Source: an uncultured Elusimicrobia bacterium
Lineage (GTDB): Bacteria > Elusimicrobiota > Endomicrobiia > Endomicrobiales > Endomicrobiaceae
Assembly: GCA_900321055.1 (NCBI GenBank)
Contig: ONUQ01000148.1
Span: forward strand, 1-5,287
DNA: 5,287 nt
Direction: 5' to 3'
Shown piece after piece: positions 1-5,287 of the stretch. Position 1 is the stretch's first letter. Each line of letters begins with the position of its first letter. A program made the translations under genes and the position numbers. The notes under the pieces are model-generated. The model was not told the DNA's origin. It did no database searches and was given only the letters and a program-made list of their open reading frames with translations.

Positions 1-864
1 CATGGTCATTCAATGAACTTTTCGGGGAAATTTTTTAAAATTGTTCCTTATATAGTAAACAAAGATACGGAACTTATAGATTATGATGATTTTGAAAAAA
101 AAGCTCAAGAATGTAAACCGAAATTGATTGTTACGGGTGCAAGTGCATATTCAAGAGTTTGGGATTGGGCAAGAATAAGAAAAATAGCGGATTCCGTAGG
201 TGCATATTTTATGGCAGACATTGCTCATTATGCAGGACTAATTGCTGCAGGAGTATATCCTTCACCTATTCAATTTGCAGATGTAGTTACAACTACCACA
301 CATAAAACTCTCAGAGGACCGAGAGGCGGTATTATTATGACTAACAATCCGGATTTAGCAAAAAAAATAAATTCGGCAGTTTTCCCCGGAGTTCAGGGCG
401 GTCCGTTAATGCATGTTATAGCAGCAAAAGCCGTTGCTTTTTTTGAAGCATTAAAACCGTCATTTAAAGAATATCAGGAACAAGTTGTAAAAAATGCAAA
501 AGTATTTGCCGAAGTTTTGGCTGAAGGCGGTTTGAGAATAGTTTCCGGCGGAACCGATTCACACATGTTTTTAGTAGATTTAAGACCGTTAAATGTTACT
601 GGTAAAGATGCACAGATTAATTTGGAGAAAGCAGGAATTACGGCAAATAAAAATACCATACCTTACGATCCTGCAAAACCGATGATAGCTTCCGGTATAA
701 GAATAGGAACTCCGGCAATAACAACGAGAGGTATGAAAGAAGGGGAAGTTAGAAAAATTGCAAATTGGATAATTAAAGTATTGAAAAATATTAATAATGA
801 AGAAATAATTGCACAAGTAAAAAAAGAAGTTACCGAATTGTGCAGACAATTCCCTGTATATTAG
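1..864 (+). CDS. glyA: Serine hydroxymethyltransferase, C-terminal part (5' end outside window)
   Basis: PLP-dependent enzyme that interconverts serine plus tetrahydrofolate with glycine plus 5,10-methylene-THF in the cytoplasm; it is the main source of one-carbon units. The reading frame is open from base 1 (His-Gly-His-Ser before the first Met at 13), so that Met is internal and the gene starts upstream. 287 residues are visible. Family landmarks are clear: NFSGK near the edge; ADIAH with the PLP-ring Asp (visible residue 73) and His (76); [14 protein letters not shown] with the Schiff-base Lys (residue 102, codon 304-306); and SGIRIGTPA with the substrate-carboxylate Arg (residue 234). The Asp-to-Lys distance of 29 matches E. 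coli GlyA (D200, K229), which implies roughly 127 residues are missing. The stop is TAG at 862-864. No frameshift or lost catalytic residue is seen. The gene is followed by a 184-base gap, so it is probably not tightly coupled to the next gene. Confidence 0.97.
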   Translation, partial: HGHSMNFSGKFFKIVPYIVNKDTELIDYDDFEKKAQECKPKLIVTGASAYSRVWDWARIRKIADSVGAYFMADIAHYAGLIAAGVYPSPIQFADVVTTTTHKTLRGPRGGIIMTNNPDLAKKINSAVFPGVQGGPLMHVIAAKAVAFFEALKPSFKEYQEQVVKNAKVFAEVLAEGGLRIVSGGTDSHMFLVDLRPLNVTGKDAQINLEKAGITANKNTIPYDPAKPMIASGIRIGTPAITTRGMKEGEVRKIANWIIKVLKNINNEEIIAQVKKEVTELCRQFPVY

Positions 865-883
865 ATTAGATGATTGGATGATT

Positions 884-1023
884 TGTATATTTGAAGATTG
901 GCAACATGATGTATGTTTTATATAGTTAATGACAAAAGATTGTATTGTTTGATTTATATATTATGCAATAGAATAAATGAAAATAAGAAACATACTGTAC
1001 CAATCTTCAAATCTTTTGATACA
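884..1023. repeat. Long imperfect inverted repeat between glyA and the rRNA methyltransferase gene
   Basis: A nested palindrome fills most of the gap. The core is a perfect 13-base pair of arms (ATTTGAAGATTGG at 889-901, complement at 1000-1012). Outside it, TGTAT at 884-888 pairs with ATACA at 1019-1023 across a 6-base bulge. Inside it, GTATGTTT at 911-918 pairs with AAACATAC at 988-995. A central hairpin can form from ATTGTAT (939-945) and ATGCAAT (963-969, one G-T pair). Transcribed as one RNA it would give an interrupted hairpin of about 140 bases. A short T run (1014-1017) follows the right arm, so it could act as a weak terminator for glyA. Alternatively it is a non-autonomous palindromic element (MITE- or REP-like). 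I see no clear target-site duplication and no coding potential. Its function is unknown. Confidence 0.6.
898..926 (+). promoter_or_regulatory. Probable sigma-70-type promoter for the rRNA methyltransferase gene
   Basis: TTGGCA at 898-903 and TATAGT at 921-926 each match the vegetative consensus at 5 of 6 positions, with an ideal 17-base spacer. Transcription would start near 933 and give an untranslated leader of about 115 bases. The -35 box overlaps the left arm of the inverted repeat (889-901), so transcripts from this promoter would contain only the right arm. The -10 hexamer is the same as in the hup promoter. A weaker alternative downstream is TTGTTT (945-950) with TAGAAT (969-974), spacer 18. 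AT-rich DNA yields such matches by chance, so this remains a prediction. Confidence 0.45.
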
Positions 1024-1048
1024 CTACTAAATTTACAAAGGTGTTTTT

Positions 1049-2218
1049 ATGAAAAGTATTATATTAAAAAAAAGTGAAGAAAAAAGAGTAAAAGCCGGTC
1101 ATCAATGGGTATTTTCTAATGAAATAAAAGATATTCTTGGAAAACCTCAAATTGGTGAAATTGTAGAATGCTATGACAGTTCAAATAATCTTGTAGGTAT
1201 AGGTTTTTATAATCCTCATTCTTTAAGTGCATTTAGATTGATTTCTAAAAAAAGTGAAATTGTTGATACAAGATTTTGGCAGGAAAGAATAGAAAAGGCT
1301 TATTTGTTAAGAAAACAATTGTATCCAAACCAAAATTCGTTTAGAGTAGTTTACGGTGAAAGTGATGATATAAGCGGTTTTATTTTGGATAAATATGAAG
1401 ATTATTGTGTAGCACAATTTGTAAGTGCGGGTGCTGATAAAAATAAACATGATATTTTAGATGCCGTTCAAAATGTAATAAACCCTAAAGGTATCGTTAT
1501 AAGAAAGGATTCTCATTTAAGAAAACTTGAAAATTTAACGGGTGAAAATGAAATTTACTCCGGTAAAATTCCCGATGATATTTTAATAACGGAAAATGAT
1601 ATTAAATATTATGTTGATATCAAAGCGGGGCAAAAAACAGGTTTCTTTTTTGACCAACGAGATAATAGAATATTGTTTAAAAAATATTGTAAAGATAAAA
1701 AGGTGCTGGATTGTTTTACTCATACGGGTTCTTTTGGACTTAATGCACTAAAAGGTGGAGCAAAAGAAGTTATTTTTGTGGATTCTTCAAGACCGTCACT
1801 TGAAATGGCAAACAAAAATTATGATGTAAACGGGTATAAAAATTTTAATGCAATAGTTGCCGATGCTCAAGAATATATTTGTTCTATGCAGGCACAATCG
1901 GAACAATATGAAGTTGTTAATATTGATCCGCCCGGACTTATAAAAAGTAAAAGAGATTTTTATGCCGGATATAAGCATTATACAAAACTTAATGAACAAG
2001 CCATAAAGTTGTTAAAAAACGGCGGAATTTTTGCTACAAGTTCATGTTCTCATCATTTATCTGTGAATGATTTTAAGAAAATGTTGCAAGAAGCTGTTTC
2101 AAGAGCAGGCAAAAGAGCCATATTTTTAGAATTGTCTACTCAGGCAAAAGATCATCCGATATTGCTTTCCATGCCGGAAACGGAATATTTGAAGTTTGCA
2201 ATATTAAAGATTTTTTAA
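1049..2218 (+). CDS. rlmI: RlmI-type 23S rRNA (cytosine-5) methyltransferase, class I SAM-dependent, PUA domain
   Basis: 389 residues, close to the 396 of E. coli RlmI, which makes m5C1962 in 23S rRNA using S-adenosylmethionine. The N-terminal PUA domain covers about residues 1-75 (basic start, then HQWVFSNEI and the GFYNPHS region). A middle RlmI-type linker domain follows, then the family signature GQKTGFFFDQRDNR at 194-207. The Rossmann methyltransferase fold begins with motif I, DCFTHTGSFG (221-230). The acidic VDSS (244-247) lies at the end of strand 2. DPP at 293-295 is motif IV, and SSCSHH at 331-336 carries the presumed catalytic Cys333. The C-terminal DHPILLSMPETEYLK is also typical. 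The ATG at 1049 has AAAGGTG at 1037-1043 as a ribosome site with 5 bases of spacing. The family assignment is firm; the exact target cytosine is inferred from E. coli. The gene appears to be a monocistronic unit bounded by the 898-926 promoter and the 2252-2301 terminator. Confidence 0.92.
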   Translation: MKSIILKKSEEKRVKAGHQWVFSNEIKDILGKPQIGEIVECYDSSNNLVGIGFYNPHSLSAFRLISKKSEIVDTRFWQERIEKAYLLRKQLYPNQNSFRVVYGESDDISGFILDKYEDYCVAQFVSAGADKNKHDILDAVQNVINPKGIVIRKDSHLRKLENLTGENEIYSGKIPDDILITENDIKYYVDIKAGQKTGFFFDQRDNRILFKKYCKDKKVLDCFTHTGSFGLNALKGGAKEVIFVDSSRPSLEMANKNYDVNGYKNFNAIVADAQEYICSMQAQSEQYEVVNIDPPGLIKSKRDFYAGYKHYTKLNEQAIKLLKNGGIFATSSCSHHLSVNDFKKMLQEAVSRAGKRAIFLELSTQAKDHPILLSMPETEYLKFAILKIF

Positions 2219-2251
2219 GTTGAAAAAAATAAATATAAATATATTAAAAAC

Positions 2252-2301
2252 AGCAACAATTAGAAACATTTTTATTAATGTTATCTATAGTTGCTTTTTT
2301 T
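2252..2301 (+). terminator. Rho-independent terminator downstream of the rRNA methyltransferase gene
   Basis: AGCAAC (2252-2257) pairs with GTTGCT (2290-2295), and a second nested stem pairs AACATT (2265-2270) with AATGTT (2277-2282) around a 6-base loop. A run of seven T follows directly (2295-2301). An A run at 2246-2250 on the other side could add A-T pairs and could make the signal work in both directions. It lies 34 bases after the stop codon and upstream of the hup promoter, as expected for separating two transcription units. The stem is G+C-poor, so its strength is uncertain. Confidence 0.6.
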
Positions 2302-2344
2302 AATTGTAAAGATATAATTTATAGATTACAAAATCAAAAACTTA

Positions 2345-2373
2345 TTGACTTTTTAATATATTTTTATTATAGT
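2345..2373 (+). promoter_or_regulatory. Strong sigma-70-type promoter for hup and the genes behind it
   Basis: TTGACT (2345-2350) and TATAGT (2368-2373) each match the consensus at 5 of 6 positions and are 17 bases apart. The predicted start of transcription is near 2380, which gives a short leader of about 28 bases before the HU start codon. A second, weaker candidate upstream combines TTGCTT (2291-2296) with a perfect TATAAT (2313-2318) at 16-base spacing, but its -35 box overlaps the terminator stem. A strong promoter is expected for HU, an abundant protein. Confidence 0.6.
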
Positions 2374-2396
2374 CTTAGTAGGAGTATGGTGCTTTT

Positions 2397-2402
2397 GGGG
2401 GG
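2397..2402 (+). promoter_or_regulatory. Unusual G-run ribosome-binding site of hup
   Basis: Six consecutive G lie 5 bases before the HU ATG at 2408. This fits Shine-Dalgarno position but is not the usual GGAGG; a G run can still pair with the C/U-rich anti-SD, partly through G-U pairs. A closer SD match, AGGAG at 2380-2384, is 23 bases from the HU start and too far to serve it. The ATG at 2404 is out of frame with HU and ends at the TGA at 2419, so it is not the HU start. Confidence 0.5.
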
Positions 2403-2407
2403 AATGG

Positions 2408-2683
2408 ATGAAAAAGACTGATATTATTAAACAGATTGTTGAATACTCCGGGCTTACACAAGTGCAGGCAAATGCGGCTGTAAAAGCTTTAGTAAAAGTT
2501 ATTCAGGATAATTTGGTAAAAGGAGATACTGTTTCTTTATCAGGGCTTGGATCTTTTAAATCAAAAGATAGGAAACCAAGGCAAGGAAGGAATCCAAAAA
2601 CAGGAACTGTTGTACCTGTTCCTGCCGGTAAAAAAGTTTCTTTTAGACCAACAACAACATTGAGGAAATTAATACAAAAATAA
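2408..2683 (+). CDS. hup: HU-family histone-like DNA-binding protein
   Basis: Small basic nucleoid protein of 91 residues, the normal length for HU. HU dimers bind and bend double-stranded DNA with little sequence preference and help compact the chromosome. Two N-terminal helices (about 3-14 and 18-38) form the dimer core. They are followed by the turn GLGSF at 46-50, and then the beta-arm segment with GRNPKTG at 60-66, where Pro63 is the residue that intercalates at a DNA kink in the family. The C-terminal FRPTTTLRKLI closes the fold. HU is more likely than IHF, because the arm and the short C-terminus are of generic HU type, but a bespoke IHF-like role is not excluded. It is the first gene after a strong promoter and is followed after 4 bases by the aminotransferase, suggesting co-transcription. 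Residues and length show no anomaly. Confidence 0.96.
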   Translation: MKKTDIIKQIVEYSGLTQVQANAAVKALVKVIQDNLVKGDTVSLSGLGSFKSKDRKPRQGRNPKTGTVVPVPAGKKVSFRPTTTLRKLIQK

Positions 2684-2687
2684 TATT

Positions 2688-3878
2688 ATGATAAAATTAA
2701 AACCTTCAGATAAATTAGAGTCGTTACCACCGTATTTGTTTACGAAAATACATAAATTAAAGTTAGAAGCATATTCTAAAAAATTAGATGTTATTGATTT
2801 AAGTATCGGTAATCCTGATATGCCGACACCTTCTCACATAGTGGATTGTTTATGCGATACGGTAAAACATCATCAAAGAACACATGGGTATCCTCAGGCA
2901 AAAGGTATGCCGAAGTATAGACTATCGGTTGCTAATTGGATGGGAAGAAGATTTGGTGTGGATTTAGATTTTAATACTGAAATACTTGCTTTGATAGGTT
3001 CAAAAGAAGGGCTTGCTCATTTATGTATGGCTTATCTTAATCCGGGAGATTATGTTTTAGTTTGCGATCCTGCATATCCCGCACATTTTAACGGAGTTGT
3101 AATTGCAGGAGGCAGAGTACATTCTATGCCGTTGCTTGAAAAAAACGATTATCTTCCCGATTTTTCAAAAATTCCCGTATCAATAGCAAAAAAAGCAAAA
3201 ATAATGTTGCTGAATTATCCGAATAATCCGACAGCGGCATTTGTAAAAGATACAGGTTTTTGGAAAGAAGCAATAAAATATTGTAAAAAATATAACATAT
3301 TGTTAGTTTCGGATAATGCATATTCCGAACTCACTTTCGGAGATGCGGTTTGTAATTCCATATTTGAGTTTCTGGGTGCAAAAGATTGTGCGGTGGAATT
3401 TCATTCTTTTTCTAAAACATTTAATATGGCCGGTTGGAGAGTCGGTTGGTGTTGCGGGTCAAAACAGTTATTATATCCTTTGGAAAAATTCAAATCGTTT
3501 TTGGATTATGGTGTTCCGACATTTATACAACTTGCGGCAGTTGTAGCTTTAAACAGTTCTCAACAATGTGTTAGAGAACAGGCACAAATTTATGAAAGAA
3601 GAATGATAAAAATGGTTGACGGATTAAATAAAATAGGATGGAGAACAAATAGAACACAGGGAACAATGTATGTTTGGGCTTCTCTTCCGGACAGTTTGAA
3701 GAAAGAGGGTTCTTTGTCGGTTGCTGAAAGATTATTGAAAGAAACGGGTGTTGCCGTTTCTCCGGGGGTTGGTTTTGGAGCAAACGGTGAAGGGTATGTT
3801 AGAATATCATTAGTAACTCATGATAAAAGATTTCATGATGCACTATTAAGAATAAAAAAATTTACAAAAAACGGGTAA
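2688..3878 (+). CDS. Class I PLP-dependent aminotransferase, AlaC-like (possible alanine/aspartate or LL-DAP transaminase)
   Basis: 396-residue fold-type I aminotransferase, cytoplasmic. N-terminal LESLPPYLF and LSIGNPDMPTPSHIV (38-52) resemble E. coli AlaC (YfdZ), as do IGSKEGLAHL (103-112), MAGWRVGW (247-254), the QQCVR stretch (292-296) and SPGVGFG (358-364). PLP-site residues are all present: YPNNPT (177-182) with the ring-contacting Asn180, SDNAY with Asp209 and Tyr212, FSKT with the Schiff-base Lys243, and GYVRISL with the substrate-carboxylate Arg372. Exact substrates cannot be read from sequence. AlaC makes alanine from pyruvate; related enzymes annotated as LL-diaminopimelate aminotransferase (DapL) or aspartate aminotransferase are close in the same superfamily. 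Placement 6 bases before hom favours a role near the aspartate family. The start ATG at 2688 lies 4 bases after the hup stop with no visible Shine-Dalgarno sequence, so translation is probably coupled to hup. Confidence 0.9.
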   Translation: MIKLKPSDKLESLPPYLFTKIHKLKLEAYSKKLDVIDLSIGNPDMPTPSHIVDCLCDTVKHHQRTHGYPQAKGMPKYRLSVANWMGRRFGVDLDFNTEILALIGSKEGLAHLCMAYLNPGDYVLVCDPAYPAHFNGVVIAGGRVHSMPLLEKNDYLPDFSKIPVSIAKKAKIMLLNYPNNPTAAFVKDTGFWKEAIKYCKKYNILLVSDNAYSELTFGDAVCNSIFEFLGAKDCAVEFHSFSKTFNMAGWRVGWCCGSKQLLYPLEKFKSFLDYGVPTFIQLAAVVALNSSQQCVREQAQIYERRMIKMVDGLNKIGWRTNRTQGTMYVWASLPDSLKKEGSLSVAERLLKETGVAVSPGVGFGANGEGYVRISLVTHDKRFHDALLRIKKFTKNG

Positions 3879-3884
3879 TATTTT

Positions 3885-5165
3885 ATGAAAACAATTTTGA
3901 ATATCGGTTTGGTAGGTTATGGAACGGTAGGTAAAGGTGTAGTAAAAATTTTGGAAAAGAATAAAGCTATAGCTTTAAGAAAATCAGGTGTGAAAATAAA
4001 TGTAAAAGCTATTTGTGATTTAAATCCTATAGATAAACCTGAATTGTATGTTAAAGATTTTAAAGATGTTATAAATAATCCTGAAATAGATATAATTGTT
4101 GAACTTATCGGCGGTTATGAGCCGGCAAGAACGGTTATTACACAAGCATTAAAAAACGGTAAACATGTTGTTACGGCTAATAAGGCTGTTTTGGCAAAAT
4201 ATTGGGACGAGATATTTTCTTTAGCACAAGAAAATAAAAAAATGGTTTATTTTGAGGCTTCTGTCGGTGGAGTTATTCCGGTAATTCAAGGATTAAATGA
4301 AGGTCTTGCGGGTAACGAAATTAAGAGTATAAAAGGTATTTTAAACGGAACAACAAATTATATATTGAGTAAAATGACAAATGAAGGAATATCTTATGCG
4401 GATGCATTAAAAAGTGCTCAAGAATCAGGTTTTGCAGAGGCAAATCCTACGGCGGATGTTAAAGGTCTTGATACTGCAAATAAACTTGCAATTTTGTCTT
4501 CGCTTGCTTGGGGAAGTTGGATAAAAGTTGAAGATATTAGAGTTAAAGGTATAGATCAATTGGATATAGAAGATGTTAATATAACAAGAGATTTTGGTTA
4601 TGTTTTTAAATTGATAGGTTCGGCAATAAAAACGGATAAAGGAATTGATTTGTGGGTTGAAGCCTGTTTGATAGATCACCATCATTCTTTTGCAAATGTT
4701 CATAACGAGTACAATGCTATTATGATAAAAGGAGATGCTGCGGACGATGTTATGTTTTATGGTAAGGGTGCAGGGCAACTTCCTGCAGCTTCTGCAGTAG
4801 TTTCGGATGTTATAGATTTATCAAAATATATTGCCAACGAAACGGCAGGAATTGTTCAAAATGTAGGTTATTCAAAAAATAAAATAGTTAAATTTTTACC
4901 GCACGGAGAAAGTAAGAGCGATTATTATTTAAGATTTTCGGTAGTTAACAAACCGGGAGTTTTAGCAAAAATTTCAGGAATACTCGGTGATAACGAAGTT
5001 TCAATAGCAAGTTTATATCAGGATGATAGAGATAAAGATAAAAAAGTTTCCATTATTATTACAACACATAGGACTTTAAATCAGCAGATAGAAAAAGCTA
5101 TAGAAGAAATAGATAAGTTGCCGATAATAAAAGCTAAAACGGTGAAGTATAGAATAGAAGAATAG
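3885..5165 (+). CDS. hom: Homoserine dehydrogenase with C-terminal ACT domain
   Basis: Reduces L-aspartate-4-semialdehyde to L-homoserine with NAD(P)H, the branch point toward threonine and methionine. 426 residues is typical of the monofunctional long form, with no aspartokinase fused. The Rossmann NAD(P)-binding domain has GLVGYGTVG at 8-16, VTANK with cofactor-contacting Lys100, and ASVGGVIP at 125-132. The catalytic domain shows GILNGTTNYIL (151-161), then FAEANPTADVKGLDTANK (183-200). Glu185, Asp191, Asp196 and Lys200 have the same spacing as yeast E208, D214, D219 and K223. The ACT domain (about 347-424, beginning YYLRFSVVNKPGVLAKISGIL) suggests feedback control, classically by threonine. 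The gene starts 6 bases after the aminotransferase stop with only a weak GGG (3873-3875) as a possible ribosome site. Threonine synthase and homoserine kinase are not in the window. Confidence 0.96.
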   Translation: MKTILNIGLVGYGTVGKGVVKILEKNKAIALRKSGVKINVKAICDLNPIDKPELYVKDFKDVINNPEIDIIVELIGGYEPARTVITQALKNGKHVVTANKAVLAKYWDEIFSLAQENKKMVYFEASVGGVIPVIQGLNEGLAGNEIKSIKGILNGTTNYILSKMTNEGISYADALKSAQESGFAEANPTADVKGLDTANKLAILSSLAWGSWIKVEDIRVKGIDQLDIEDVNITRDFGYVFKLIGSAIKTDKGIDLWVEACLIDHHHSFANVHNEYNAIMIKGDAADDVMFYGKGAGQLPAASAVVSDVIDLSKYIANETAGIVQNVGYSKNKIVKFLPHGESKSDYYLRFSVVNKPGVLAKISGILGDNEVSIASLYQDDRDKDKKVSIIITTHRTLNQQIEKAIEEIDKLPIIKAKTVKYRIEE

Positions 5166-5202
5166 CATGTCGGATGTATAGACAGAGGAATAGACGGGTA
5201 TA

Positions 5203-5206
5203 GAGG
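5203..5206 (+). promoter_or_regulatory. Ribosome-binding site deciding the start of the GDT1-type gene
   Basis: GAGG at 5203-5206 lies 6 bases before ATG 5213, and an in-frame TAG at 5201-5203 excludes any upstream start. No separate promoter or terminator is evident in the 47-base gap after hom, so this gene may be read from the hup promoter. Confidence 0.6.
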
Positions 5207-5212
5207 ATTGAT

Positions 5213-5287
5213 ATGGTAACAGTTTGTATGATATTTTTTTCCGTATTTTTGGCAGAACTTGGAGATAAAACTCAAATAACAACATTA
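5213..5287 (+). CDS. GDT1/UPF0016 (TMEM165-type) membrane cation transporter, N-terminus only
   Basis: Only the first 25 codons are inside the window; the frame is open to the last base. After a short hydrophobic stretch (VCMIFFSVFLA, the start of transmembrane helix 1) comes ELGDKTQ, at visible residues 16-22. This is the first E-x-G-D-K/R-T/S motif that defines the UPF0016/GDT1 family; full-length members carry two such motifs in six or seven membrane helices. Characterised relatives move Mn2+ (bacterial and cyanobacterial Mn exporters) or Ca2+/Mn2+ (yeast Gdt1, human TMEM165) across a membrane, in bacteria probably the inner membrane. The motif at the very N-terminus is the family's usual position, which supports both identity and start. 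The rest of the gene is unseen, so the ion and intactness are unknown. Confidence 0.8.
   Translation, partial: MVTVCMIFFSVFLAELGDKTQITTL

Noticed and set aside
589..849. 86-codon open frame on the - strand inside glyA
   Set aside because: It is the shadow of conserved SHMT codons, low-complexity (Phe, Tyr, Asn, Cys), with no family resemblance.
13..864. Start of glyA at the first ATG in the window (13)
   Set aside because: Family-conserved sequence (HGHS before NFSGK) continues in frame to base 1, and about 127 N-terminal residues expected for the family are missing, so the gene is cut by the window edge.
889..1012. Integron attC site
   Set aside because: Length and palindrome shape fit loosely, but no paired RYYYAAC/GTTRRRY core sites lie at the ends, and no integrase or cassette array is present.
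2219..2407. Lysine, T-box or other riboswitch, or threonine leader attenuator, ahead of the hup-aminotransferase-hom unit
   Set aside because: The terminator lies upstream of the best promoter, the predicted leader is only about 28 bases, and no Thr/Ile-rich leader peptide or known aptamer core is visible.
4425..4778. 117-codon open frame on the - strand inside hom
   Set aside because: It lies wholly antisense to conserved catalytic sequence of hom, shows no recognisable motif, and its Ile/Phe/Asn-rich composition is what the complement of AT-rich coding DNA gives.
5076..5285. Open frames on the - strand across the hom end and the start of the last gene
   Set aside because: Two overlapping frames read the same stretch, both opposite coding sequence with clear family motifs (ACT domain and ELGDKT).

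Overview
The window is a compact, strongly AT-rich bacterial chromosome segment (about one third G+C by eye). All six coding regions lie on the + strand. They use the standard code: TGG encodes Trp, TGA is not read through, and Arg is mostly AGA. Every intact gene belongs to a conserved housekeeping or biosynthetic family, and I see no phage, transposase, CRISPR, toxin or defence gene. The taxon cannot be fixed from sequence alone. The extreme A/T third positions, short gaps and family variants would fit a low-GC Gram-negative lineage such as Elusimicrobiota/Endomicrobia or Melainabacteria-like cyanobacterial relatives, but that is a low-confidence guess.

Layout: 1-864 is the C-terminal two thirds of serine hydroxymethyltransferase (glyA), cut by the window edge. 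A 184-base gap follows. It contains a long imperfect inverted repeat (884-1023), whose left arm carries the -35 box of a good sigma-70-type promoter (898-926). 1049-2218 is an RlmI-type 23S rRNA cytosine methyltransferase. The next gap holds a Rho-independent terminator (2252-2301) and then a strong promoter (2345-2373). That promoter leads into a run of tightly spaced genes: HU (2408-2683), an AlaC-like class I aminotransferase (2688-3878) and homoserine dehydrogenase with an ACT domain (3885-5165). After 47 bases comes the first 25 codons of a GDT1/UPF0016 (TMEM165-type) membrane cation transporter (5213 to the window end).

How the genes fit together: glyA links serine, glycine and one-carbon folate metabolism. 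The aminotransferase and homoserine dehydrogenase form an amino-acid module (transamination, then the aspartate-family branch to threonine and methionine). They are placed 4 and 6 bases apart behind the nucleoid protein HU, which suggests one transcript driven by the hup promoter. The methyltransferase is flanked by its own promoter and terminator and looks like a separate unit.

I do not see a convincing undescribed system. The items most worth checking are the 140-base palindromic element between glyA and the methyltransferase, the embedding of a promoter in its arm, and the HU-aminotransferase-hom transcription unit with its unusual translation signals.
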